From assembly GCA_949126835.1 (NCBI GenBank), contig CASBPS010000080.1, forward strand, positions 79,501 to 143,500: a stretch of 64,000 nucleotides of DNA, in the 5' to 3' direction. Positions 37,164 to 49,700 of this stretch are shown here, piece by piece. The stretch's first letter is position 1, and each line of letters starts with the position of its first letter. This DNA is from Anisus vortex (taxonomy: Eukaryota > Mollusca > Gastropoda > Planorbidae). Made by a program: the position numbers and the translations under genes. The notes beneath the pieces are model-generated. The model had not been told where the DNA came from and ran no database searches. It saw only the letters and a program-made list of their open reading frames with translations.

Positions 37164-40100
37164 GCAGATTTGTTATTTTGGCTACTCCACAAACCGTACA
37201 ACGACTTGACTAGCAGATTTGTGGTAATGGTGCTTCTGTTCTGGCCGTACAACGACTTGAATAGCAGATTTGTGGTTTTCGCTTCTCTTTTCGCCGTAAT
37301 ACAGCAGATTTGTGGTTCTGGCTTCTCTACTAGCCGTACAAAAGCAGATTTGTGGTTTTGGCTTCTCCAGAAACCGTACAACGACTTGAAAAGCAGATTT
37401 CTGGTTTTGGCTCCTTTTCTGGCCGTACAAAAGCAGATTTGTGGTTTTGGCTTTTCCACAATCCGTACAACGACTTGAATAGCAGATTTCTTGTTTTGGC
37501 TTCTTTTCTGGCCGTACAACGACTTGACAAGAAGATTTGTGGTTTTAGCTTCTCTTTTGGCCGTAACACAGCAGATTTATGGTTTTGGCTCTCTCCACAA
37601 ACCGTACAACGACTTGAATAGCAGATTTCTAGTTTTGGCTTCTTTTCTGGCCGTACAAGGACTTAAAAAGCAGATTTGTTGTTTTGGCTTCTCAACAAAC
37701 CGTACAACGATATGACTAGCAGATTTGTGGTAATGGTGCTTCTGTTCTGGCCGTACAACGACTTGAATAGCAGATTTGTGGTTTTGGCTTCTCTTTTCGC
37801 CGTAATACAGCAGATTTGTGGTTTTGGCTTCTCTACTGGCCGTACAAAAGCAGATTTGTGGTTTTGGCTTCTCCAGAAACCGTACAACGACTTGAAAAGC
37901 AGATTTCTGGTTTTGGCTCCTTTTCTGGCCGTACAAAAGCAGATTTGAGGTTTTGGCTTTTCCACAATCCGTACAACGACTTGAATAGCAGATTTCTTGT
38001 TTTGGCTCCTTTTCTGGCCGTACAACGACTTGAAAAGAAGATTTCTAGTTTTAGCTTCTCTTTTGGCCGTAACACAGCAGATTTATGGTTTTGGCTTCTC
38101 TTTTGGCCGTAAAACAGCAGATTTGTGGTTTTGGCTCCTTTTCTGGCCGTAAAACAGCAGATTTCTGGTTTTGGCTTTTTTTTGGCCGTACAACGACTTG
38201 AAAAGAAGATTTGTGGTTTCAGCTTCTCTTTTGGCCGTAACACAGCAGATTTGTGGTTTTGGCTCTCTCCACAAACCGTACAACGACTTGAATAGAAGAT
38301 TTCTAGTTTTGGCTTCTTTTCTGGCCGTACAAGGACTTAAAAAGCAGATTTGTTATTTTGGCTACTCCACAAACCGTACAACGACTTGACTAGCAGATTT
38401 GTGGTAATGGTGCTTCTGTTCTGGCCGTACAACGACTTGAATAGCAGATTTGTGGTTTTCGCTTCTCTTTTCGCCGTAATACAGCAGATTTGTGGTTCTG
38501 GCTTCTCTACTAGCCGTACAAAAGCAGATTTGTGGTTTTGGCTTCTCCAGAAACCGTACAACGACTTGAAAAGCAGATTTCTGGTTTTGGCTCCTTTTCT
38601 GGCCGTACAAAAGCAGATTTGTGGTTTTGGCTTTTCCACAATCCGTACAACGACTTGAATAGCAGATTTCTTGTTTTGGCTTCTTTTCTGGCCGTACAAC
38701 GACTTGACAAGAAGATTTGTGGTTTTAGCTTCTCTTTTGGCCGTAACACAGCAGATTTATGGTTTTGGCTCTCTCCACAAACCGTACAACGACTTGAATA
38801 GCAGATTTCTAGTTTTGGCTTCTTTTCTGGCCGTACAAGGACTTAAAAAGCAGATTTGTTGTTTTGGCTTCACAACAAACCGTACAACGATATGACTAGC
38901 AGATTTGTGGTAATGGTGCTTCTGTTCTGGCCGTACAACGACTTGAATAGCAGATTTGTGGTTTTGGCTTCTCTTTTCGCCGTAATACAGCAGATTTGTG
39001 GTTTTGGCTTCTCTACTGGCCGTACAAAAGCAGATTTGTGGTTTTGGCTTCTCCAGAAACCGTACAACGACTTGAAAAGCAGATTTCTGGTTTTGGCTCC
39101 TTTTCTGGCCGTACAAAAGCAGATTTGAGGTTTTGGCTTTTCCACAATCCGTACAACGACTTGAATAGCAGATTTCTTGTTTTGGCTCCTTTTCTGGCCG
39201 TACAACGACTTGAAAAGAAGATTTCTGGTTTTAGCTTCTCTTTTGGCCGTAACACAGCAGATTTATGGTTTTGGCTTCTCTTTTGGCCGTAAAACAGCAG
39301 ATTTGTGGTTTTGGCTCCTTTTCTGGTCGTAAAACAGCAGATTTCTGGTTTTGGCTTTTTTTCTGGCCGTACAACGACTTGAAAAGAAGATTTGTGGTTT
39401 CAGCTTCTCTTTTGGCCGTAACACAGCAGATTTGTGGTTTTGGCTCTCTCCACAAACCGTACAACGACTTGAATAGAAGATTTCTAGTTTTGGCTTCTTT
39501 TCTGGCCGTACAAGGACTTAAAAAGCAGATTTGTTATTTTGGCTACTCCACAAACCGTACAACGACTTGACTAGCAGATTTGTGGTAATGGTGCTTCTGT
39601 TCTGGCCGTACAACGACTTGAATAGCAGATTTGTGGTTTTCGCTTCTCTTTTCGCCGTAATACAGCAGATTTGTGGTTCTGGCTTCTCTACTAGCCGTAC
39701 AAAAGCAGATTTGTGGTTTTGGCTTCTCCAGAAACCGTACAACGACTTGAAAAGCAGATTTCTGGTTTTGGCTCCTTTTCTGGCCGTACAAAAGCAGATT
39801 TGTGGTTTTGGCTTTTCCACAATCCGTACAACGACTTGAATAGCAGATTTCTTGTTTTGGCTTCTTTTCTGGCCGTACAACGACTTGACAAGAAGATTTG
39901 TGGTTTTAGCTTCTCTTTTGGCCGTAACACAGCAGATTTATGGTTTTGGCTCTCTCCACAAACCGTACAACGACTTGAATAGCAGATTTCTAGTTTTGGC
40001 TTCTTTTCTGGCCGTACAAGGACTTAAAAAGCAGATTTGTTGTTTTGGCTTCTCAACAAACCGTACAACGATATGACTAGCAGATTTGTGGTAATGGTGC

Positions 40101-40705
40101 TTCTGTTCTGGCCGTACAACGACTTGAATAGCAGATTTGTGGTTTTGGCTTCTCTTTTCGCCGTAATACAGCAGATTTGTGGTTTTGGCTTCTCTACTGG
40201 CCGTACAAAAGCAGATTTGTGGTTTTGGCTTCTCCAGAAACCGTACAACGACTTGAAAAGCAGATTTCTGGTTTTGGCTCCTTTTCTGGCCGTACAAAAG
40301 CAGATTTGAGGTTTTGGCTTTTCCACAATCCGTACAACGACTTGAATAGCAGATTTCTTGTTTTGGCTCCTTTTCTGGCCGTACAACGACTTGAAAAGAA
40401 GATTTCTGGTTTTAGCTTCTCTTTTGGCCGTAACACAGCAGATTTATGGTTTTGGCTTCTCTTTTGGCCGTAAAACAGCAGATTTGTGGTTTTGGCTCCT
40501 TTTCTGGTCGTAAAACAGCAGATTTCTGGTTTTGGCTTTTTTTCTGGCCGTACAACGACTTGAAAAGAAGATTTGTGGTTTCAGCTTCTCTTTTGGCCGT
40601 AACACAGCAGATTTGTGGTTTTGGCTCTCTCCACAAACCGTACAACGACTTGAATAGAAGATTTCTAGTTTTGGCTTCTTTTCTGGCCGTACAAGGACTT
40701 AAAAA

Positions 40706-42874
40706 GCAGATTGGTTGTTTTGGCTACTCCACAAACCGTACAACGACTTGACTAGCAGATTTGTGGTAATGGTGCTTCTGTTCTGGCCGTACAACGACTT
40801 GAATAGCAGATTTGTGGTTTTGGCTTCTCTTTTCGCCGTAATACAGCAGATTTGTGGTTCTGGCTTCTCTACTAGGCGTACAAAAGCAGATTTGTGGTTT
40901 TGGCTTCTCCAGAAACCGTACAACGACTTGAAAAGCAGATTTCTGGTTTTGGCTCCTTTTCTGGCCGTACAAAAGCAGATTTGTGGTTTTGGCTTTTCCA
41001 CAATCCGTACAACGACTTGAATAGCAGATTTATTGTTTTGGCTTCTTTTCTGGCCGTACAACGACTTGACAAGAAGATTTGTGGTTTTAGCTTCTCTTTT
41101 GGCCGTAACACAGCAGATTTCTGGTTTTGGCTCTCTCCACAAACCGTACAACGACTTGAATAGCAGATTTCTAGTTTTGGCTTCTTATCTGGCCGTACAA
41201 GGACTTAAAAAGCAGATTTGTTGTTTTTGGAGAACCGTACAACGACTTGACTAGCAGATTTGTGGTAATGGTGCTTCTGTTCTGGCCGTACAACGACTTG
41301 AATAGCAGATTTGTGGTTTTTACATCTCTTTTCCCCGTAATACAGCAGATTTGTGGTTTTGGCTTCTCTACTGGCCGTACAAAAGCAGATTTGTGGTTTT
41401 GGCTTCTCCAGAAACCGTACAACGTCTGTAAAAGCAGATTTCTGGTTTTTGCTTCTCTTTTGGCCTTAAAACAGCAGATTTGTGGTTTTGGCTCCTTTTC
41501 TGGCCGTACAAAAGCAGATTTGTGGTTTTGGCTTTTGGTACAAAGACTTGAATAGCAGATTTCTTGTTTTGGCTTCTTTTCTGGCCGAAAAACAGCAGAT
41601 TTATGGTTTTGGCTCTCTCCACAAACCGTACAACGACTTGAATAGCAGATTTCTAGTTTTGGCTTCTTATCTGGCCGTACAAGGACTTAAAAAGCAGATT
41701 TGTTATTTTGGCTACTCCACAAACCGTACAACGACTTGACTAGCAGATTTGTGGTAATGGTGCTTCTGTTCTGGCCGTACAACGACTTGAATAGCAGATT
41801 TGTGGTTTTCGCTTCTCTTTTCGCCGTAATACAGCAGATTTGTGGTTCTGGCTTCTCTACTAGCCGTACAAAAGCAGATTTGTGGTTTTGGCTTCTCCAG
41901 AAACCGTACAACGACTTGAAAAGCAGATTTCTGGTTTTGGCTCCTTTTCTGGCCGTACAAAAGCAGATTTGTGGTTTTGGCTTTTCCACAATCCGTACAA
42001 CGACTTGAATAGCAGATTTCTTGTTTTGGCTTTTTTTCTGGCCGTACAACGACTTGACAAGAAGATTTGTGGTTTTAGCTTCTCTTTTGGCCGTAACACA
42101 GCAGATTTATGGTTTTGGCTCTCTCCACAAACCGTACAACGACTTGAATAGCAGATTTCTAGTTTTGGCTTCTTTTCTGGCCGTACAAGGACTTAAAAAG
42201 CAGATTTTTTGTTTTGGCTTCTCAACAAACCGTACAACGATATGACTAGCAGATTTGTGGTAATGGTGCTTCTGTTCTGGCCGTACAACGACTTGAATAG
42301 CAGATTTGTGGTTTTGGCTTCTCTTTTCGCCGTAATACAGCAGATTTGTGGTTTTGGCTTCTCTACTGGCCGTACAAAAGCAGATTTGTGGTTTTGGCTT
42401 CTCCAGAAACCGTACAACGACTTGAAAAGCAGATTTCTGGTTTTGGCTCCTTTTCTGGCCGTACAAAAGCAGATTTGAGGTTTTGGCTTTTCCACAATCC
42501 GTACAACGACTTGAATAGCAGATTTCTTGTTTTGGCTCCTTTTCTGGCCGTACAACGACTTGAAAAGAAGATTTCTGGTTTTAGCTTCTCTTTTGGCCGT
42601 AACACAGCAGATTTATGGTTTTGGCTTCTCTTTTGGCCGTAAAACAGCAGATTTGTGGTTTTGGCTCCTTTTCTGGTCGTAAAACAGCAGATTTCTGGTT
42701 TTGGCTTTTTTTCTGGCCGTACAACGACTTGAAAAGAAGATTTGTGGTTTCAGCTTCTCTTTTGGCCGTAACACAGCAGATTTGTGGTTTTGGCTCTCTC
42801 CACAAACCGTACAACGACTTGAATAGAAGATTTCTAGTTTTGGCTTCTTTTCTGGCCGTACAAGGACTTAAAAA
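40706..42874 (+). repeat. 2,169-bp array, copy 1
   Basis: Four modules: 40706 (506), 41212 (482), 41694 (506) and 42200 (675). This unit combines a 1,180-type pair with an extra 506 + 482 pair. Private changes in this copy are GTGGTTTTTACATCTC near 41,318 and GTACAAAGACTTG near 41,540, which the next copies lack. Confidence 0.92.
41212..41693 (+). repeat. Reference 482-bp variant module with two shortened monomers
   Basis: Eleven monomers of 42, 51, 40, 40, 49, 40, 40, 41, 40, 50 and 49 bp, total 482. The first monomer has lost 7 bp (core TTTTTGGAGAACCGTAC) and the eighth has lost 8 bp (GGCTTTTGGTACAA). Other private marks are ACGTCTGTAAAAG in place of ACGACTTGAAAAG, GGCCTTAAAACAG in place of GGCCGTAAAACAG, and GGCCGAAAAACAG. 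Complete copies also lie at 21355-21836, 22750-23231, 43381-43862, 45550-46031 and 47888-48369; a partial, recombined copy begins at 12753. Confidence 0.9.
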
Positions 42875-45043
42875 GCAGATTGGTTGTTTTGGCTACTCCA
42901 CAAACCGTACAACGACTTGACTAGCAGATTTGTGGTAATGGTGCTTCTGTTCTGGCCGTACAACGACTTGAATAGCAGATTTGTGGTTTTGGCTTCTCTT
43001 TTCGCCGTAATACAGCAGATTTGTGGTTCTGGCTTCTCTACTAGGCGTACAAAAGCAGATTTGTGGTTTTGGCTTCTCCAGAAACCGTACAACGACTTGA
43101 AAAGCAGATTTCTGGTTTTGGCTCCTTTTCTGGCCGTACAAAAGCAGATTTGTGGTTTTGGCTTTTCCACAATCCGTACAACGACTTGAATAGCAGATTT
43201 ATTGTTTTGGCTTCTTTTCTGGCCGTACAACGACTTGACAAGAAGATTTGTGGTTTTAGCTTCTCTTTTGGCCGTAACACAGCAGATTTCTGGTTTTGGC
43301 TCTCTCCACAAACCGTACAACGACTTGAATAGCAGATTTCTAGTTTTGGCTTCTTATCTGGCCGTACAAGGACTTAAAAAGCAGATTTGTTGTTTTTGGA
43401 GAACCGTACAACGACTTGACTAGCAGATTTGTGGTAATGGTGCTTCTGTTCTGGCCGTACAACGACTTGAATAGCAGATTTGTGGTTTTGGCATCTCTTT
43501 TCCCCGTAATACAGCAGATTTGTGGTTTTGGCTTCTCTACTGGCCGTACAAAAGCAGATTTGTGGTTTTGGCTTCTCCAGAAACCGTACAACGTCTGTAA
43601 AAGCAGATTTCTGGTTTTTGCTTCTCTTTTGGCCTTAAAACAGCAGATTTGTGGTTTTGGCTCCTTTTCTGGCCGTACAAAAGCAGATTTGTGGTTTTGG
43701 CTTTTGGTACAACGACTTGAATAGCAGATTTCTTGTTTTGGCTTCTTTTCTGGCCGAAAAACAGCAGATTTATGGTTTTGGCTCTCTCCACAAACCGTAC
43801 AACGACTTGAATAGCAGATTTCTAGTTTTGGCTTCTTATCTGGCCGTACAAGGACTTAAAAAGCAGATTTGTTATTTTGGCTACTCCACAAACCGTACAA
43901 CGACTTGACTAGCAGATTTGTGGTAATGGTGCTTCTGTTCTGGCCGTACAACGACTTGAATAGCAGATTTGTGGTTTTCGCTTCTCTTTTCGCCGTAATA
44001 CAGCAGATTTGTGGTTCTGGCTTCTCTACTAGCCGTACAAAAGCAGATTTGTGGTTTTGGCTTCTCCAGAAACCGTACAACGACTTGAAAAGCAGATTTC
44101 TGGTTTTGGCTCCTTTTCTGGCCGTACAAAAGCAGATTTGTGGTTTTGGCTTTTCCACAATCCGTACAACGACTTGAATAGCAGATTTCTTGTTTTGGCT
44201 TTTTTTCTGGCCGTACAACGACTTGACAAGAAGATTTGTGGTTTTAGCTTCTCTTTTGGCCGTAACACAGCAGATTTATGGTTTTGGCTCTCTCCACAAA
44301 CCGTACAACGACTTGAATAGCAGATTTCTAGTTTTGGCTTCTTTTCTGGCCGTACAAGGACTTAAAAAGCAGATTTTTTGTTTTGGCTTCTCAACAAACC
44401 GTACAACGATATGACTAGCAGATTTGTGGTAATGGTGCTTCTGTTCTGGCCGTACAACGACTTGAATAGCAGATTTGTGGTTTTGGCTTCTCTTTTCGCC
44501 GTAATACAGCAGATTTGTGGTTTTGGCTTCTCTACTGGCCGTACAAAAGCAGATTTGTGGTTTTGGCTTCTCCAGAAACCGTACAACGACTTGAAAAGCA
44601 GATTTCTGGTTTTGGCTCCTTTTCTGGCCGTACAAAAGCAGATTTGAGGTTTTGGCTTTTCCACAATCCGTACAACGACTTGAATAGCAGATTTCTTGTT
44701 TTGGCTCCTTTTCTGGCCGTACAACGACTTGAAAAGAAGATTTCTGGTTTTAGCTTCTCTTTTGGCCGTAACACAGCAGATTTATGGTTTTGGCTTCTCT
44801 TTTGGCCGTAAAACAGCAGATTTGTGGTTTTGGCTCCTTTTCTGGTCGTAAAACAGCAGATTTCTGGTTTTGGCTTTTTTTCTGGCCGTACAACGACTTG
44901 AAAAGAAGATTTGTGGTTTCAGCTTCTCTTTTGGCCGTAATACAGCAGATTTGTGGTTTTGGCTCTCTCCACAAACCGTACAACGACTTGAATAGAAGAT
45001 TTCTAGTTTTGGCTTCTTTTCTGGCCGTACAAGGACTTAAAAA
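42875..45043 (+). repeat. 2,169-bp array, copy 2
   Basis: Modules at 42875 (506), 43381 (482), 43863 (506) and 44369 (675). Only a handful of single-base differences from copy 1 were visible on reading, for example GTGGTTTTGGCATCTC near 43,487 and CGTAATACAGC near 44,936, where the equivalent module of copy 1 has CGTAACACAGC. Confidence 0.92.
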
Positions 45044-47381
45044 GCAGATTGGTTGTTTTGGCTACTCCACAAACCGTACAACGACTTGACTAGCAGATTT
45101 GTGGTAATGGTGCTTCTGTTCTGGCCGTACAACGACTTGAATAGCAGATTTGTGGTTTTGGCTTCTCTTTTCGCCGTAATACAGCAGATTTGTGGTTCTG
45201 GCTTCTCTACTAGGCGTACAAAAGCAGATTTGTGGTTTTGGCTTCTCCAGAAACCGTACAACGACTTGAAAAGCAGATTTCTGGTTTTGGCTCCTTTTCT
45301 GGCCGTACAAAAGCAGATTTGTGGTTTTGGCTTTTCCACAATCCGTACAACGACTTGAATAGCAGATTTATTGTTTTGGCTTCTTTTCTGGCCGTACAAC
45401 GACTTGACAAGAAGATTTGTGGTTTTAGCTTCTCTTTTGGCCGTAACACAGCAGATTTCTGGTTTTGGCTCTCTCCACAAACCGTACAACGACTTGAATA
45501 GCAGATTTCTAGTTTTGGCTTCTTATCTGGCCGTACAAGGACTTAAAAAGCAGATTTGTTGTTTTTGGAGAACCGTACAACGACTTGACTAGCAGATTTG
45601 TGGTAATGGTGCTTCTGTTCTGGCCGTACAACGACTTGAATAGCAGATTTGTGGTTTTGGCATCTCTTTTCCCCGTAATACAGCAGATTTGTGGTTTTGG
45701 CTTCTCTACTGGCCGTACAAAAGCAGATTTGTGGTTTTGGCTTCTCCAGAAACCGTACAACGTCTGTAAAAGCAGATTTCTGGTTTTTGCTTCTCTTTTG
45801 GCCTTAAAACAGCAGATTTGTGGTTTTGGCTCCTTTTCTGGCCGTACAAAAGCAGATTTGTGGTTTTGGCTTTTGGTACAACGACTTGAATAGCAGATTT
45901 CTTGTTTTGGCTTCTTTTCTGGCCGAAAAACAGCAGATTTATGGTTTTGGCTCTCTCCACAAACCGTACAACGACTTGAATAGCAGATTTCTAGTTTTGG
46001 CTTCTTATCTGGCCGTACAAGGACTTAAAAAGCAGATTTGTTGTTTTGGCTTCTCCACAAACCGTACAACGACTTGACTAGAAGATTTTTGGTAATGGTG
46101 CTTCTGTTCTGGCCGTACAACGACTTGAATAGCAGATTTGTAGTTTTGGCTTCTCTTTTCGCCGTAATACAGCAGATTTGTGGTTTTGGCTTCTCTACTG
46201 GCCGTACAAAAGCAGATTTGTGGTTTTGGCTTCTCCAGAAACCGTACAACGACTTGAAAAGCAGATTTCTGGTTTTGGCTCCTTTTCTGGCCGTACAAAA
46301 GCAGATTTGAGGTTTTGGCTTTTCCACAATCCGTACAACGACTTGAATAGCAGATTTCTTGTTTTGGCTCCTTTTCTGGCCGTACAACGACTTGAAAAGA
46401 AGATTTCTAGTTTTAGCTTCTCTTTTGGCCGTAACACAGCAGATTTATGGTTTTGGCTTCTCTTTTGGCCGTAAAACAGCAGATTTGTGGTTTTGGCTCC
46501 TTTTCTGGCCGTAAAACAGCAGATTTCTGGTTTTGGCTTTTTTTTTGGCCGTACAACGACTTGAAAAGAAGATTTGTGGTTTCAGCTTCTCTTTTGGCCG
46601 TAACACAGCAGATTTGTGGTTTTGGCTCTCTCCACAAACCGTACAACGACTTGAATAGAAGATTTCTAGTTTTGGCTTCTTTTCTGGCCGTACAAGGACT
46701 TAAAAAGCAGATTTGTTATTTTGGCTACTCCACAAACCGTACAACGACTTGACTAGCAGATTTGTGGTAATGGTGCTTCTGTTCTGGCCGTACAACGACT
46801 TGAATAGCAGATTTGTGGTTTTCGCTTCTCTTTTCGCCGTAATACAGCAGATTTGTGGTTCTGGCTTCTCTACTAGCCGTACAAAAGCAGATTTGTGGTT
46901 TTGGCTTCTCCAGAAACCGTACAACGACTTGAAAAGCAGATTTCTGGTTTTGGCTCCTTTTCTGGCCGTACAAAAGCAGATTTGAGGTTTTGGCTTTTCC
47001 ACAATCCGTACAACGACTTGAATAGCAGATTTCTTGTCTTGGCTCCTTTTCTGGCCGTACAACGACTTGAAAAGAAGATTTCTGGTTTTAGCTTCTCTTT
47101 TGGCCGTAACACAGCAGATTTATGGTTTTGGCTTCTCTTTTGGCCGTAAAACAGCAGATTTGTGTTTTTGGCTCCTTTTCTGGCCGTAAAACAGCAGATT
47201 TCTGGTTTTGGCTTTTTTTCTGGCCGTACAACGACTTGAAAAGAAGATTTGTGGTTTCAGCTTCTCTTTTGGCCGTAACACAGCAGATTTGTGGTTTTGG
47301 CTCTCTCCACAAACCGTACAACGACTTGAATAGAAGATTTCTAGTTTTGGCTTCTTTTCTGGCCGTACAAGGACTTAAAAA
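45044..47381 (+). repeat. 2,169-bp array, copy 3 (2,338 bp)
   Basis: Modules at 45044 (506), 45550 (482), 46032 (675) and 46707 (675). The third module is the 675-bp type instead of 506, adding exactly 169 bp. That third module carries marks of the 13 and 21-24 kb blocks (GACTAGAAGATTTTTGG, TTTGTAGTTTTGG) rather than those of copies 1 and 2, so it looks replaced rather than mutated. Confidence 0.9.
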
Positions 47382-48369
47382 GCAGATTGGTTGTTTTGGC
47401 TACTCCACAAACCGTACAACGACTTGACTAGCAGATTTGTGGTAATGGTGCTTCTGTTCTGGCCGTACAACGACTTGAATAGCAGATTTGTGGTTTTGGC
47501 TTCTCTTTTCGCCGTAATACAGCAGATTTGTGGTTCTGGCTTCTCTACTAGGCGTACAAAAGCAGATTTGTGGTTTTGGCTTCTCCAGAAACCGTACAAC
47601 GACTTGAAAAGCAGATTTCTGGTTTTGGCTCCTTTTCTGGCCGTACAAAAGCAGATTTGTGGTTTTGGCTTTTCCACAATCCGTACAACGACTTGAATAG
47701 CAGATTTATTGTTTTGGCTTCTTTTCTGGCCGTACAACGACTTGACAAGAAGATTTGTGGTTTTAGCTTCTCTTTTGGCCGTAACACAGCAGATTTCTGG
47801 TTTTGGCTCTCTCCACAAACCGTACAACGACTTGAATAGCAGATTTCTAGTTTTGGCTTCTTATCTGGCCGTACAAGGACTTAAAAAGCAGATTTGTTGT
47901 TTTTGGAGAACCGTACAACGACTTGACTAGCAGATTTGTGGTAATGGTGCTTCTGTTCTGGCCGTACAACGACTTGAATAGCAGATTTGTGGTTTTGGCA
48001 TCTCTTTTCCCCGTAATACAGCAGATTTGTGGTTTTGGCTTCTCTACTGGCCGTACAAAAGCAGATTTGTGGTTTTGGCTTCTCCAGAAACCGTACAACG
48101 TCTGTAAAAGCAGATTTCTGGTTTTTGCTTCTCTTTTGGCCTTAAAACAGCAGATTTGTGGTTTTGGCTCCTTTTCTGGCCGTACAAAAGCAGATTTGTG
48201 GTTTTGGCTTTTGGTACAACGACTTGAATAGCAGATTTCTTGTTTTGGCTTCTTTTCTGGCCGAAAAACAGCAGATTTATGGTTTTGGCTCTCTCCACAA
48301 ACCGTACAACGACTTGAATAGCAGATTTCTAGTTTTGGCTTCTTATCTGGCCGTACAAGGACTTAAAAA
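47382..48369 (+). repeat. 2,169-bp array, partial copy 4
   Basis: A 506-bp module at 47382 and a 482-bp module at 47888 repeat the start of the unit. The order then changes at 48370, where ACGAGTTGACTAG and a marker monomer with GTGCTTTTGTTC begin the irregular domain. Confidence 0.88.
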
Positions 48370-48689
48370 GCAGATTTGTTGTTTTGGCTTCTCCACAAAC
48401 CGTACAACGAGTTGACTAGCAGATTTGTGGTAATGGTGCTTTTGTTCTGGCCGTACAACGACTTGAATAGCAGATTTGTGGTTTTGGCTTCTCTACTGGC
48501 CGTACAAAAGCAGATTTGTGGTTTTGGCTTCTCCAGAAACCGTACAAAGACTTGAAAAGCAGATTTCTGGTTTTGGCTCCTTTTCTGGCCGTACAAAAAC
48601 AGATTTATGGTTTTGGCTCTCTCCACAAACCGTACAACGACTTGAATAGCAGATTTCTAGTTTTGGCTTCTGTTCTGGCCGTACAACGA

Positions 48690-49700
48690 CTTGAATAGCA
48701 GATTTGTGGTTTTGGCTTCTCTTTTCGCCGTAATACAGCAGATTTGTGGTTTTGGCTTCTCTACTGGCCGTACAAAAGCAGATTTGTGGTTTTGGCTTCT
48801 CCAGAAACCGTACAACGACTTGAAAAGCAGATTTCTAATTTTGGCTCCTATTCTGGCCGTACAAAAGCAGATTTGTGGTTTTGGCTTTTCCACAATCCGT
48901 ACAACGACTTGAATAGCAAATTTCTTGTTTTGGCTTCTTTTCTAACCGTAAAACAGCAGATTTGTGGTTTTGGCTTCTCTACTGGCCGTACAAAAGCAGA
49001 TTAGTGGTTTTGGCGTTTCCACAGTCCGTACAACGACTTGAATAGCAGATTTCTTGTTTTGGCTCCTTTTCTGGCCGTAAAACAGCAAATTTCTAGTTTT
49101 GGCTTTTTTTCTGGCCGTACAACGACTTGAAAAGAAGATTTGTGGTTTCAGCTTCTCTTTTGGCCGTAACACAGCAGATTTTGGGTTTTGGCTCTCTCCA
49201 CAAACCGTACAACGACTTGAATAGATAATTTCTAGTTTTGGCTTCTTTTCTGGCCGTACAAGGGACTTAAAAAGCAGATTTGTTGTTTTGGCTTCTCCAC
49301 AAACCGTACAACGACTTGACTAGCAGATTTGTGGTAATGGTGCTTCTGTTCTGGCCGTACAACGACTTGAATAGCAGTTTTGTGGTTTTGGCTTCTCTTT
49401 TCGCCGTAATACAGCATATTTGTGGTTTTGGCTTCTCTACTGGCCGTACAAAAGCAGATTTGTGGTTTTGGCTTCTCCAGAAACCGTACAACGACTTGAA
49501 AAGCAGATTTCTGGTTTTGGCTCCTATTCTGGCCGTACAAAAGCAGATTTGTGGTTTTGGCTTTTCCACAATCCGTACAACGACTTGAATAGCAGATTTC
49601 TTGTTTTGGCTTCTTTTCTAACCGTAAAACAGCAGATTTGTGGTTTTGGCTTCTCTACTGGCCGTACAAAAGCAGATTTGTAGTTTTGGCGTTTCCACAG
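48690..49700 (+). repeat. Member 1 of a pair with offset 3,002
   Basis: Landmarks at 48744, 48942, 49280 and 49420 recur 3,002 bases on. Shared rare marks are TTTCTAATTTTGG, CAAATTTCTTG, GCAGATTAGTGG, GCAGATTTTGGG, TAGATAATTTC, GCAGTTTTGTGG and GCATATTTGTGG. The second copy differs by GGTTTCGGCTC for GGTTTTGGCTC near 52,190. Confidence 0.82.

Larger units (their letters stand above)
35310..40705 (+). repeat. 1,180-bp dimer array (alternating 674/675-bp and 506-bp modules)
   Basis: Nine modules alternate long and short: 35310 (674), 35984 (506), 36490 (674), 37164 (506), 37670 (674), 38344 (506), 38850 (675), 39525 (506) and 40031 (675). A complete 26-monomer period is 1,180-1,181 bp. Marks of the array are TTTGTTATTTTGGCTACTCC, GGTTTTCGCTTCTC, GTGGTTCTGGC and ACGATATGACTA. 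The last copies have ATTTCTGGTTTTAGC and TTCTGGTCGTAAAAC where earlier ones have ATTTCTAGTTTTAGC and TTCTGGCCGTAAAAC, so variants are spreading from one side. Confidence 0.93.
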
